64,000 bases of DNA from JBLHKW01 sp047618565 (lineage in GTDB: Bacteria; Planctomycetota; UBA1135; GCA-002686595), in NCBI GenBank assembly GCA_047618565.1, contig JBLHKW010000002.1:1-64000 (forward strand). Direction: 5' to 3'. Below the pieces are notes generated by a model. It had not been told where the DNA came from, made no database searches, and worked only from the letters and a program-made list of their open reading frames with translations. Positions 1-8,876 of this stretch are shown in pieces. The position numbers were made by a program, and so were the translations under genes. Numbering within the stretch: position 1 is the first letter of the stretch; the number at the start of each line of letters is the position of its first letter.

Positions 1-117
1 GCGTCGTTGATAGGTCTACAGCGCGGGATCGTGCGGGACGTGCTTTCCGCGCTGCTCAGTGACGAGAACGGCGACCCGATCCAGTCCGAAGGCAGTCTGA
101 TCGACGCGAGTGCCTGA
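1..117 (+). CDS. C-terminal end of an upstream protein in the flgKL operon (possibly FlgN-like)
   Basis: Only the last 38 codons are visible (frame 1, ending in TGA at 115-117). The tail is acidic and has no recognisable motif. The stop overlaps the flgK start by one base (TGATG), so the gene is translationally coupled to flgK. In many genomes the export chaperone FlgN or the anti-sigma factor FlgM precedes flgK; assigning it here rests on position only. Confidence 0.6.
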   Translation, partial: ASLIGLQRGIVRDVLSALLSDENGDPIQSEGSLIDASA

Positions 118-2453
118 TGGCGAGCGCTAGTCTTAACCTCGGGCTCAAAGCCCTCCTGAGCTCCCAGGCGGCCCTGGACACGATCGGGCACAACATCGCC
201 AACGCGAACACCCCGGGGTACACGCGTCAGAGTCTCGTTCTGCAGTCCGGGCGCTCCACTCAGTTGCGTGGCCTGCAGATGGGCGGCGGCGTGGAAGCCG
301 AGTCCGTCAAGCGCACCGTCGACGACTTCATCAACAAGCGTCTGTTCACCCAGACGTCGATGATGAAGCACATCGAGGCCCGTCTCGGGGCGCTATCCGA
401 CACAGAGTCGTTGCTCGGCGAGCCCAGCGGCACGGGCATTTCAGACCTGCTCGGCGAGATGTTCTCGAAGCTTGCGGAGCTGTCGACCTCACCCACGGAT
501 GGGGTTGCCCAGACTGCGACCGTGACGTCCATCGGTACTGTTACTAGCCAGATTCGCGACGTCGGCACCCAGATGGATGCCATCGGTACGGAGGTCGTCG
601 GTCGCGTGAAACTCGGAGCGAGTCAGATCAATGCCCTCGCGGATGGAGTGGCGGAATACAATCGGCGCATCATCACTGCCGAATCGGGTGGCGCTGCGGC
701 CAATGACCTGCGCGACCAGCGTGATCAACTTGTACGGGAGATCTCCGAGCAGATCGGCGTGACCGTTGTGGACGCCCCGAGTGGGACCAAGCGCGTCTTC
801 ATGGACGGACAGATGCTGGTCGGCGATCAGAGTTCGAACGACCTGCTCGTGAGCGAGGCATCAGACGGAAGCATCCGTCTGATGCTCGCCGGCGGGACCC
901 AGCCCGTCGAGGCGCGTTCCGGCAGCATCGGCGGTCTGATCTCCTATGCCGATACGACCCTGCCCGAGCTGAGGTCGGATCTGGACCGGCTGGCGCAGGG
1001 GCTGATCCTCGAGATGAACCGGCGCCACAGCCAGGGCACACCCCCGAGCGGCGGCTTCGGCAGCCTGGTCTCCGACAAGGCCATCGTCGATACGGATGGC
1101 GACGGCTCCGTGCTCAATGAACGCCTCGGCTCCCTTGATGGCCCGATCGACGCTGTCGACGGCGAGCTGTTTGTACAGGTACGCAACGAAGCGACCGGTG
1201 AGGTGCAGACCCATCGCGTGAAGATCGACGCGAGCCGGATGAACGTCGGCGAGTTCCTCGCCGAACTCTCCGCGCTTCCTCAGCTCTCGGCCAACGCGGA
1301 TACGTTGGGCCGGATACGGATCCAGGCTGCCACAGGCTTCACCTTCGACTTCAGCCGCAGTCTCGAGGAAGAGGGTAATAGCCAGGGCAACTTCGGCGGC
1401 GCGAGCGCGAGCTTGACCAGCGCTGGCGGCGCTCCGTTCGCCCTGACGCCCGGTGACACACTCACTCTCGATTCGGGCTCCGGGTCCTTCGGGATCAGCT
1501 TCAACCCGGCCGACTTCGCCAACATGAGCCAGGTCACCGCGCAGGAGGTGGCCGCGGTGATCAATGCTGACGTCGATACGGCGGCCAACGGGATGCGCGC
1601 GATCGTATCGGGCGACCAGATCGTTCTGCAGAGCATTGCCGAGGGTAGTGCCGTCTCGTTCGACGTCGTCGGTGGCAGCGCCGCGACGGCCTTCGGCTGG
1701 TCGGCGGGGACAACCGTCAGCGGTCAGGATCGCTCCGTATCCGCCAGCCTGCAGGGCTCCTACACGGGCACCACGAACAAGCGACTGACATTCCGGGCAA
1801 GCATGGACGGGGACATCGGGTCGACCCCCGGCCTGGCGATCAACGTATTCGACGCGAACGGCACTCAAGTGACTTCGCTCGATGTCGGTGCAGATTACCT
1901 GCCTGGCACGGAGCTCACCATGCCGGATGGAATGTCGATCACCTTCTCGTCGGGCACCGTATCCGCCACGGACGGGGACTCGTTCACGCGCCACCTGCTT
2001 GCAGATTCGGACACATCTGACGTGCTCGTCGCCCTGGGCTTGAACGGACTGCTGACGGGTACCGATGCCACCAGTATCGGTGTCACGCAACGGGTGCTGG
2101 ATGATCCGCGGCTGCTCGCGACGACCTCCAACGGAGCGAGCGGTGGCAACGCCATACTGAGAGACCTGTTGGCCCTGCAAAACGAGCACCTCGAGGGTCT
2201 GCAGGAGTCGATCGGTGGATTCTATGCGGGCCTGGTAGGAAACGTGGGCTTGCAGGTGCAGTCCGCAGATAGGGCGCTCGAGATTGAGGGACAGCTCATG
2301 GCCAGTCTCGAGACACGTCGCGACCAGGTGTCCGGCGTGAGCCTCGATGAGGAGCTCGTCAACCTGATCCAGTTCGAGCAGGCATTCGGTGCGGCCGCCC
2401 GTTTCATTCAAGTCGTCGGTGCGCTGCAGGACGAGGTGCTAAACCTCCTCTGA
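117..2453 (+). CDS. flgK: Flagellar hook-associated protein 1 (FlgK)
   Basis: HAP1 forms the first junction layer between hook and filament, outside the cell. The N-terminus has the classic rod/hook signature, with NIANANTPGYTRQ at residues 27-38. The last 37 residues (from about 742) are the conserved C-terminal D0 helix, containing ELVNLIQFEQAF, that packs against the N-terminal helix. At 778 aa it is well above the usual 450-650. The extra length lies in the low-conservation middle (about 330-640), the surface-exposed domains. The start overlaps the preceding stop, and flgL follows after 9 nt. Confidence 0.97.
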   Translation: MASASLNLGLKALLSSQAALDTIGHNIANANTPGYTRQSLVLQSGRSTQLRGLQMGGGVEAESVKRTVDDFINKRLFTQTSMMKHIEARLGALSDTESLLGEPSGTGISDLLGEMFSKLAELSTSPTDGVAQTATVTSIGTVTSQIRDVGTQMDAIGTEVVGRVKLGASQINALADGVAEYNRRIITAESGGAAANDLRDQRDQLVREISEQIGVTVVDAPSGTKRVFMDGQMLVGDQSSNDLLVSEASDGSIRLMLAGGTQPVEARSGSIGGLISYADTTLPELRSDLDRLAQGLILEMNRRHSQGTPPSGGFGSLVSDKAIVDTDGDGSVLNERLGSLDGPIDAVDGELFVQVRNEATGEVQTHRVKIDASRMNVGEFLAELSALPQLSANADTLGRIRIQAATGFTFDFSRSLEEEGNSQGNFGGASASLTSAGGAPFALTPGDTLTLDSGSGSFGISFNPADFANMSQVTAQEVAAVINADVDTAANGMRAIVSGDQIVLQSIAEGSAVSFDVVGGSAATAFGWSAGTTVSGQDRSVSASLQGSYTGTTNKRLTFRASMDGDIGSTPGLAINVFDANGTQVTSLDVGADYLPGTELTMPDGMSITFSSGTVSATDGDSFTRHLLADSDTSDVLVALGLNGLLTGTDATSIGVTQRVLDDPRLLATTSNGASGGNAILRDLLALQNEHLEGLQESIGGFYAGLVGNVGLQVQSADRALEIEGQLMASLETRRDQVSGVSLDEELVNLIQFEQAFGAAARFIQVVGALQDEVLNLL

Positions 2454-2462
2454 GGAACAACC

Positions 2463-3890
2463 ATGCAGATTCGATTAACCCAACAGTTCGCCTTCAACCA
2501 GGTCCGCGATGGCATGCAATCGCAGATCACGCAGATGGCGAAGGCGCAGGAGCAGATTGCCAGCGGCAAGCGCCTGCAGCGGCCATCGGACGACCCCGGG
2601 GCCGCGGCACGCGTGTTGAGCCTCGAGGGCCAGCTCAGTGGGGTGCGTACGCACGTGGACTCGATCGATGCCACGCGCCCCATGGTCGAGTCGGCGGCCT
2701 CGGCGCTGCAACAGACCACCGGTTTGATGGCGGAGGCGCGTGCGGTGATGGTCGCCGCCATGAACGGAACGCTGTCCGATAGCGATCGGGCCACGATCGC
2801 GGGCCAGCTCGACGGAATCCGAGCATCCCTGCTAGCCGTCGCCAACACGCGCATTAACGATCAGTACATCTTCGGCGGCACGGAGAGCCTGGGCGAGCCC
2901 TTCGTCGAGGTCACCGAGGGCGGTGTTCAGCATGTCGTCTATCAGGGCGGTGGCGAGGGCAATTCCGTCAGCATTGGAAACGGGCAGTCGATCGAGATCG
3001 CGATCGAGGGCGATGAAGTCTTCGGACGTACCCAGCCGACCGGGGTGCAGCTGGCGGGGTTGACCGGTGCCGTGGCGGGCGTGGGCCCGAACGACGGCCA
3101 GGGCTACGGAAGCCTGGACATTCGCCATGACGGCACCTCGGGCGCACTGGGCAGCGGGTTGACGTTCGCCTCTGCGGGCGCCAGCGATACGATGCTGGGT
3201 GACAAGCTGGTCACGGTCGATTCGGTCGCCGGCACAGTCAAGCTCGGAGCCGGACCCACGCGCAGTGTGCCGGGACCCGGCAGTCCGGATGTTGCGGATT
3301 TCCGCATCGTCGACGCGGATGGCAGCGAGCTACACCTGGACTTCAGCGCATTCACGGGCGTGGACTTCAGCGGAACCGTGATTGGCGCGGGATCGATCTC
3401 GTTCGACGGTGCCCCGTACCAGTCACTGGACTTCGCCGACGACAACCTCGAACTGGTCGACGGCGATGGCCGCATCTTGCACGTGGATACGCGCGCGATC
3501 TCCAGATCGGGCGAGGAGCTTGCGACCTTCGGCGGGACATTGAACATGTTCGACGTACTCGCGGGCGCGGCGGACGACATGCGCGCCGGCAGCAACTTCG
3601 ATACCGAAACTCTGACCGAACGCCTGAGTAACCGCTTCCAGGATCTGCAGGTCGCGGAAGACGATATCTTCCGCAACCTTGCGCGCATCGGCGCACGCTC
3701 GGAGCGCCTCAATGCGGCGCACGACAGGATCGAGGAGGTCATCGTGCACCTCGAGAGCATCGTCTCCGATCTCAGCGACACCGACGTGATCGAGGCGGTC
3801 ACGAGACTTACCCAGGCCGAGCAGGCCCTTCAAGTGGCCCAGGCCGCCGGATCACGGATGCTCCAGCAATCCCTTTTGAACTTCCTTTAA
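2463..3890 (+). CDS. flgL: Flagellar hook-associated protein 3 (FlgL)
   Basis: HAP3 is the second hook-filament junction protein, with a flagellin-like D0/D1 core. Residues 1-52 carry the family pattern, including QIASGKRLQRPSDDP followed by GAAARVL. The C-terminal 90 residues form the matching amphipathic helix ending QQSLLNFL. At 475 aa it is longer than the common 300-400 aa, the excess being an Asp/Gly-rich central domain (about 170-370). It sits 9 nt after flgK and 6 nt before the next gene, so it is in one operon. Confidence 0.96.
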   Translation: MQIRLTQQFAFNQVRDGMQSQITQMAKAQEQIASGKRLQRPSDDPGAAARVLSLEGQLSGVRTHVDSIDATRPMVESAASALQQTTGLMAEARAVMVAAMNGTLSDSDRATIAGQLDGIRASLLAVANTRINDQYIFGGTESLGEPFVEVTEGGVQHVVYQGGGEGNSVSIGNGQSIEIAIEGDEVFGRTQPTGVQLAGLTGAVAGVGPNDGQGYGSLDIRHDGTSGALGSGLTFASAGASDTMLGDKLVTVDSVAGTVKLGAGPTRSVPGPGSPDVADFRIVDADGSELHLDFSAFTGVDFSGTVIGAGSISFDGAPYQSLDFADDNLELVDGDGRILHVDTRAISRSGEELATFGGTLNMFDVLAGAADDMRAGSNFDTETLTERLSNRFQDLQVAEDDIFRNLARIGARSERLNAAHDRIEEVIVHLESIVSDLSDTDVIEAVTRLTQAEQALQVAQAAGSRMLQQSLLNFL

Positions 3891-3896
3891 TAGACC

Positions 3897-4220
3897 ATGC
3901 TCGATAACTCATTCATGCAAGGCGCCGGAGCGCTGGGCCCGACTTCGGGCCAGTTGCCCGGGGCGGCGAGTACGCCCCCGAAGTCCGAAAACGTCGCGTT
4001 CAAAGCGCTGCTCGAAAAGCTCGAAGGGCAGGCCCAGGACCTGGCGCGCGCTTCCGAGGTGGTCGATAGCCCGATCGAGCTCGCGGGAGCGGTCGACAGC
4101 GCGAAGGAGTCCCTGGCGGACGCGTTGTCACTGCGAGATCAGCTCTTCGAGGCCTACCGCGCGGCGCAGCAAGGCGCCGATTTCACCGATACGAGCAACC
4201 CCGGCAACGGCAGGAGCTGA
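3897..4220 (+). CDS. Small protein of unknown function in the flgKL operon
   Basis: This 107-residue protein has no signal peptide or membrane segment. The first 30 residues are Gly/Pro-rich and look disordered. Residues about 33-95 are predicted as two amphipathic helices containing LEKLEGQAQDLARASE and SLRDQLFEAYRAAQQ. This layout recalls small flagellar export substrates, adaptors or chaperones, but I do not recognise a named family. It lies 6 nt after flgL and 3 nt before the acetyltransferase gene. A flagellar role is inferred from context only. Confidence 0.8.
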   Translation: MLDNSFMQGAGALGPTSGQLPGAASTPPKSENVAFKALLEKLEGQAQDLARASEVVDSPIELAGAVDSAKESLADALSLRDQLFEAYRAAQQGADFTDTSNPGNGRS

Positions 4221-4223
4221 CCC

Positions 4224-5315
4224 ATGGACACGACAGCCCAGAAGGAACTCTCGCGCGCCGAGGCGCTGATGAGCACGGATCCGCGCAGCACCGAGCCGCT
4301 ATCGGAGGACTATCCGCTCGTGTTCGGTGAACACGCGCCCGGAAGCGTGATCACCGTCGACGAGGAGGTCGATGGTGAGGTCCAGGTGCGCGCCGTATGC
4401 GGGATCCTCGTACGCGAACTCATCGTGCCCGGTGCCCGCCTACGGGTGGGCCTGATCGGATCCGTCATGACGGATGCAGAGCACCGCGGTCAGGGCTGGG
4501 GTCGCCTGCTGCTCGACAAGGCCGAGGAGGCGTTGCGCAATGAGGGCTGCATTTGCTCCATGCTCTGGGCGGACGATGCGGCCTTTTACGATTCGCTCGG
4601 CTATTCGGCGGTGGGAACCGAGTACGACTACGTTCTGGATGCCGCGTTGAGCGCGATCCTGCCGTCGATGCAGGGCGTGCGCGAGATGCGTGACGATGAT
4701 GTGGTCGCCATCCAGCGTTTGCAGTCCGCACGGGCGGTGCGCGTCGAGCGTAGCCTGGACGAGATGCGTCTCCTGCTACAGATGCCCGGCGTCCAGGTGC
4801 TTGTGCACGAGCATGAAGGCGAGGTCGTGGCTTATAGCTGTTTGGGGCGCGGCGCGGACTTCCCTTCGGTCATCCACGAATGGGCCGGTAAGGGGGAGTA
4901 CTTTCTCGCGCTCCTGCAGGGGCATATCCAGACGCGTGCCGATGCCGGCGACATCGATCCCATGGTCGTGATGGCCTCCGAGGAGGACGCCAGCGTACGG
5001 CATTTCTTCGAGATCATCGACGCGCACCGCGTGTGCGGCGTCCTTGGCCTTGCGAAGGCGCTGGATATCGACGTGAGCGCGACCGTCGTGCGGGACCTGA
5101 TCGGGGATCGTGTCGACGTCTCGATCACGGATGAGGGCACCCTTGAACTTAAGGGCCCCGAGGGCCAGGTGACGATGGCGAACGCGGAGTTGCTCGGTAC
5201 CCTGCTCGAGCCGAGGGGTGAGCGTATCGCGGTCGAGCAGCTCGAGGCCAGCCTCGGCGCTCAGCTTCCCGAACTTCCCCTGCGTCCCTTCGTGTGGGGC
5301 CTCGACTCCATCTGA
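4224..5315 (+). CDS. GNAT-family N-acetyltransferase
   Basis: The N-terminal half carries the acetyl-CoA pyrophosphate-binding motif A, HRGQGWG at residues 87-93, inside the strand-turn-helix SVMTDAEHRGQGWGRLLL. It is followed by the usual AAFYDSLGYSAVG strand at about 119-131. At 363 aa it is roughly twice a single GNAT domain. Residues about 165-300 could be a second, degenerate GNAT-like fold, and the C-terminal 60 residues may be a sterol-carrier-like lobe. The substrate is unknown. It is the last gene of the flgKL operon (3 nt gap), which raises the possibility of acting on a flagellar protein; that is inference. Confidence 0.88.
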   Translation: MDTTAQKELSRAEALMSTDPRSTEPLSEDYPLVFGEHAPGSVITVDEEVDGEVQVRAVCGILVRELIVPGARLRVGLIGSVMTDAEHRGQGWGRLLLDKAEEALRNEGCICSMLWADDAAFYDSLGYSAVGTEYDYVLDAALSAILPSMQGVREMRDDDVVAIQRLQSARAVRVERSLDEMRLLLQMPGVQVLVHEHEGEVVAYSCLGRGADFPSVIHEWAGKGEYFLALLQGHIQTRADAGDIDPMVVMASEEDASVRHFFEIIDAHRVCGVLGLAKALDIDVSATVVRDLIGDRVDVSITDEGTLELKGPEGQVTMANAELLGTLLEPRGERIAVEQLEASLGAQLPELPLRPFVWGLDSI

Positions 5316-5319
5316 CGGC

Positions 5320-5910
5320 TCAGTAGTTGTCGGGAAAGAGGCGGCGCTCGACCGCCTCGATCGTTATGTGGATGACCTTGATGTGGATCTCCTGGATCCT
5401 GTCCGAGGTCTCTGCGCGCGGGACGACGATCGGGATGTCGACCTTGTCGAGCATCTTGCCGCCGCCCTTGCCGAGCAGGCCGACGGTGGTGATGCCCTTG
5501 CTTCTGGCAACCTCGAGCGCGCGCAGAACGTTCGGCGAGTTGCCGCTGGTGGAGATGGCCAGCAGCAGATCTCCGGGCTTGCCGTAGGCCTCCACCTCGC
5601 GTGCGAAGACCTCCTCGTACCCGAAGTCGTTGGCGACGCATGTCAGGTGGCTCGGGTCGGAGAAGGCCACGGCGGCGACCGCAGCACGGTTGCCGCGGAA
5701 GCGTCCCGTCCACTCTTCGGCAAAGTGCATCGCGTCGCACATGCTGCCGCCGTTCCCGCAGGACATCAGCAGGCCGCCGCGCTCGACCGTCTGCATGGCC
5801 GCATCCGCGAAGCGCCCGATGGCCTCCATGTTCTCGGAGTTCTCGACGAACTCACGCAGCGTCTCGGTGGCCTCGGCGAATGCCGCCTGCACGTGCTCCA
5901 GGGGTTTCAT
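5320..5910 (-). CDS. gmhA: Sedoheptulose 7-phosphate isomerase (phosphoheptose isomerase)
   Basis: A SIS-domain isomerase converting sedoheptulose 7-phosphate to D-glycero-D-manno-heptose 7-phosphate, the first step of ADP-heptose synthesis for LPS core or S-layer glycans. Residues 50-71 carry the GmhA phosphate-binding stretch SCGNGGSMCDAMHFAEEW. SxSGNSPN follows in the second half, and the C-terminal IHIKVIHITIE supplies the active-site His. The ATG at 5910 gives 196 aa, the family length; an upstream in-frame extension lacks homology-like sequence. It is convergent with the flgKL operon, separated by 4 nt. Confidence 0.95.
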   Translation of the reverse strand: MKPLEHVQAAFAEATETLREFVENSENMEAIGRFADAAMQTVERGGLLMSCGNGGSMCDAMHFAEEWTGRFRGNRAAVAAVAFSDPSHLTCVANDFGYEEVFAREVEAYGKPGDLLLAISTSGNSPNVLRALEVARSKGITTVGLLGKGGGKMLDKVDIPIVVPRAETSDRIQEIHIKVIHITIEAVERRLFPDNY

Positions 5911-6013
5911 GGCGGCATTGTGGGCAGGACGAGGGGGTGGCTCAAGAGACCCTTGACGGGCGCAAGCCTTTCGCCCATAAAACCCGCCCTGCCCCCGACC
6001 CCAGAGCAACACC

Positions 6014-6379
6014 TTGAAGATTTCCAGCCTGATCTGGGTCGCCCTGGCCGGCGGCCTGCTGACCTGGATCGCCATCCGGAGCGGTCCCGTCGACTACGAG
6101 CCCCTGAGCCTCGACAGCCCGCCCATCGAGGTCCCGGTGCGCCTGGCGAGCTCACCTGGCCCCGGCCAGCGCCTGCGCGTGTTCGACGTGGACGGCATGT
6201 GCTGCAACGGTTGCGCGGCCAAGCTCGCCGGCCGTCTCGACGACCTGGATCAGGTCAGTGAAGCGGCGGTCGACGTGCAAGGTTCCACGGTCTCGATCAT
6301 CGTCGGAGAGGACTACCCGGTGGCGGACCTCTTGACGTTGCTGAACAGGGACAAGTACACCGCAAGCGCACGCCCGTGA
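6014..6379 (+). CDS. Membrane-anchored heavy-metal-associated (HMA) domain protein
   Basis: This 121-residue protein starts at a TTG. Residues 5-22 form one hydrophobic N-terminal anchor. Residues about 53-117 are an HMA (CopZ/MerP-type) fold with the metal-binding loop GMCCNGCA, an adjacent-Cys variant of the usual GMxCxxC. The domain would face the periplasm and could bind Cu(I) or another soft metal. It is transcribed divergently from gmhA. Its stop overlaps by four bases (GTGA) a short reading frame that looks like an aldehyde dehydrogenase remnant. Confidence 0.82.
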   Translation: MKISSLIWVALAGGLLTWIAIRSGPVDYEPLSLDSPPIEVPVRLASSPGPGQRLRVFDVDGMCCNGCAAKLAGRLDDLDQVSEAAVDVQGSTVSIIVGEDYPVADLLTLLNRDKYTASARP

Positions 6380-6558
6380 CGTTCCCGATGCTTGCCGACA
6401 GCTATCCTTGTTACGTCGCCAATCGCGCGCGGCATGCCAGCCGGGACCTGGTTGTCACGGATAAGGACAGCGGCCTGGCCCGGGAAGGCGTGCGCTTCGC
6501 GATCGAGGACATGTCCGAGGTGCGCCTGCTGGTCACGCGCACGCCGCCCGTTTCATGA
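6376..6558 (+). pseudogene. Possible remnant of an aldehyde dehydrogenase N-terminus
   Basis: A 60-codon frame begins at a GTG overlapping the HMA gene stop. Residues 9-36 (YPCYVANRARHASRDLVVTD, then KDSG) resemble the N-terminal segment of aldehyde dehydrogenases, where patterns such as YPYYLAN...DLxVTDKxxG are common. The similarity ends by about residue 42, and no Cys/Glu catalytic domain follows. It could be a small expressed peptide, but a truncated gene fragment is more likely. The match is from memory of the family, not a search. Confidence 0.4.
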
Positions 6559-6616
6559 GATTGCGTCTTGCCGCCACAGGGCGCGAGCCCATACTCGATG
6601 CGGCTGCAAGGATCTC

Positions 6617-7393
6617 ATGTCGGCTCTGAACGTCACCATCGTACAAGCTGATCTGCAATGGCACGACGCCAGCGGCAATCGGGATCACTTCGAGGGTGTG
6701 ATCGACGGGCTCGGTGATCCTGGTGATCTGATCCTGTTGCCCGAGATGTTCACGACCGGCTTCACTACCGAAGCTGAAGCCCAGGCCGAGCGCTCCGACG
6801 GACCGTCTGTGACCTGGATGCGCAGAATCGCCGCCGAGCGGCAGGCGTGCCTCGCTGGGAGCTTGATCATCGAGGACGAGGGTCGCTTCTACAATCGCTT
6901 CATCCTGATGCGGCCCGATGGATCGAGTGTCACCTACGACAAGCGTCATCTGTTCAGCGTCGCGGGCGAGGACCGGGACTTCGCCGCCGGGACGGAGCTC
7001 ATCACGTTCGAGCTGGGCGGTTTTCGAATCTGCCCGCTGATCTGCTACGACCTGCGATTCCCCGTGTGGAGCCGCAACCGTGATAGCTACGACCTGCTGA
7101 TTTTTGTCGCCAACTGGCCGACTGCGCGCCATCTCGCATGGGAGACCCTTATTCGCGCCCGGGCCATCGAGAACCAGGCTTTCGTCGCCGGGGTCAACCG
7201 CGTCGGTACGGACGGCAACGGTCATCCCTACGGGGGCGGCAGCGCCGTGATCGATTTCCTTGGACACGACCTGGCAAACCTTGGGGACGAGGTTGGCGTC
7301 GCCACCGCTGCGCTGGACATGTCCGGTTTGACCAGGTTCAGGAGCCGCTTTCCGTTCCATCGGGATGCGGATGACTTCCAGATATCCAGGTAA
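6617..7393 (+). CDS. Carbon-nitrogen hydrolase (nitrilase superfamily, omega-amidase YafV-like)
   Basis: The nitrilase-fold catalytic triad is visible: Glu43 (LLPEMFTTGF), Lys109 (YDKRHLF) and Cys143 (LICYDLRFPVW). These flanking sequences are typical of the YafV/Nit2 omega-amidase branch, which hydrolyses 2-oxoglutaramate and 2-oxosuccinamate from amino-acid salvage. The ATG at 6617 gives 258 aa, the family size, and places Met just before the first beta strand (LNVTIVQADL). It is cytoplasmic. The stop overlaps the start of the next gene (TAATG), so the two are coupled. Confidence 0.92.
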   Translation: MSALNVTIVQADLQWHDASGNRDHFEGVIDGLGDPGDLILLPEMFTTGFTTEAEAQAERSDGPSVTWMRRIAAERQACLAGSLIIEDEGRFYNRFILMRPDGSSVTYDKRHLFSVAGEDRDFAAGTELITFELGGFRICPLICYDLRFPVWSRNRDSYDLLIFVANWPTARHLAWETLIRARAIENQAFVAGVNRVGTDGNGHPYGGGSAVIDFLGHDLANLGDEVGVATAALDMSGLTRFRSRFPFHRDADDFQISR

Positions 7394-8865
7394 TGCTCAT
7401 GCTCTCTGTCCTTTGCTCCGTTCTCGTGACCGCCGCCGCTGCTCCCGTCCAGAAAGCGGACCGACCCGATTCTGCAGCGCTCGTCGAGCAGGCGCGGCTG
7501 TTCGTGCCGCAGTTTGAAGGGGACCACAAGTACTTCCTGACCACGGAGGAGGAACGCGATGTGCGCGCGGCGGCGAACATCCTCGAGGCCGCCATGGCAC
7601 TCGATGCGGAGAACACCTACGCGCTTTGGTGGCACGGTCACTGCAGCGTGCTGCTCGGCGAGAACGAGAAGAATCGCGGCAGGCTTGACTCGGCCAGGAG
7701 CCAGTACGAGTCCGCGCTGGCATCCTTCGCCGTCACGATCGAGCAGGATCCGAGTTACTACTGGGCGCGTTACTCGCGCGCCATGGCCGAGGCCAACCTG
7801 GGGCGCTTCTGGGACGCGATCGGAGACTTCGACGCCGCTGTGGAGATTACGGACGCCGCCATGGCCGAGTCGGATGCGGATCAGATGGCGCCCTTCGTGC
7901 GCTTCAAGGCACGCCAGTGGCGCGCGGACACGCGCATGCGCATTTTCGAGTTCGACACCGCGCGCACCGAGTTCGCGCGTTTCTACGCCGACAACGGCAA
8001 CAACGCCTGGGACCTCGGCTACTCGATTGCCGAGACCTACCTGCGCGAGTCCGACCTCGAGCGTGCGCGGCTGGCGTACGAGGAGATCATCGCGAATCCG
8101 GAGTTCGTGAAATTCGACTCGACCTATGCGGAGCTGGCCTACGTCGCGGGCCTGGTGGGCGCGGACGAGCTTGCGGTCGAACGCATCGAGAAGGCTCTGG
8201 AGCTGGAGTTCAAGCCGACCCTGTACCCGCGTCTGTGGCTCTGGATCCTCTCGGCGGGCGAGACGCGCGCCAAGGCCCAGGCCGATCTGGCGGAGTTCCT
8301 GCAGTACCCGCCGGATGACCTCTCGGCATGGGACCTGACCCTGGGCAAGTTCCTCATCGGCGAAGGCAGCACGACCGACTTCCTCGCGCAGGCGCAGGCC
8401 GAGCAGGCACGCCGCATGGTCGAGGCCGTGGCTCTCGACGACCTGATGTGTGAGGTTTGGTTCTACATCGGAATCCGCAGCGACCGTGCAGGCGAGGACG
8501 CCGAGGCGCTCGATGCCTACCGGCAGGCGCTCGCATTCCGGCCCGCGCAGCACAAGTGGGAATGGACGTACGCGCGTCATGGCTTGGCCATGGTCGCCGC
8601 CCGTTCGGGTGCGGCCGCCAACCCGGGTTTCGAGATTGCGGCCGGGAGCCTCTCACTGGCCGCGGGAAGCGCCCTGAACGGCGTCGATCGCGCCCTCACC
8701 GGCCAGGTCGAGACGCTGACCGTACACACGCCCGGCGCTGCCCAGCCCGCGCAAGGCGGCGCCGTCGACGTGAGCAGTCTGCATCCCGGCGACCTGATCC
8801 GCTGCACCCTGCGGACAGAGGACGGAAGCATGCGTGCGCTGCGTATCGTGGTCGACGCGCGCTGA
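7393..8865 (+). CDS. Secreted TPR-repeat protein of unknown function
   Basis: A 490-residue protein with a short signal peptide (residues 1-17, ending near AAAAP). Residues about 60-410 are helical repeats in TPR-like pairs, for example ALASFAVTIEQDPSYYWARY and AEDAEALDAYRQALAFRP. The last 90 residues lack TPRs and form a small beta-rich tail. It overlaps the amidase stop by one base. Probable role is periplasmic protein-protein interaction; no enzyme motif is visible. Confidence 0.85.
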   Translation: MLMLSVLCSVLVTAAAAPVQKADRPDSAALVEQARLFVPQFEGDHKYFLTTEEERDVRAAANILEAAMALDAENTYALWWHGHCSVLLGENEKNRGRLDSARSQYESALASFAVTIEQDPSYYWARYSRAMAEANLGRFWDAIGDFDAAVEITDAAMAESDADQMAPFVRFKARQWRADTRMRIFEFDTARTEFARFYADNGNNAWDLGYSIAETYLRESDLERARLAYEEIIANPEFVKFDSTYAELAYVAGLVGADELAVERIEKALELEFKPTLYPRLWLWILSAGETRAKAQADLAEFLQYPPDDLSAWDLTLGKFLIGEGSTTDFLAQAQAEQARRMVEAVALDDLMCEVWFYIGIRSDRAGEDAEALDAYRQALAFRPAQHKWEWTYARHGLAMVAARSGAAANPGFEIAAGSLSLAAGSALNGVDRALTGQVETLTVHTPGAAQPAQGGAVDVSSLHPGDLIRCTLRTEDGSMRALRIVVDAR

Positions 8866-8876
8866 CCGGATCCAGG

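Noticed and set aside
861..2411. 516-codon open frame opposite flgK
   Set aside because: Shadow of flgK in a high-GC genome; no motif, and codon composition is unlike neighbours.
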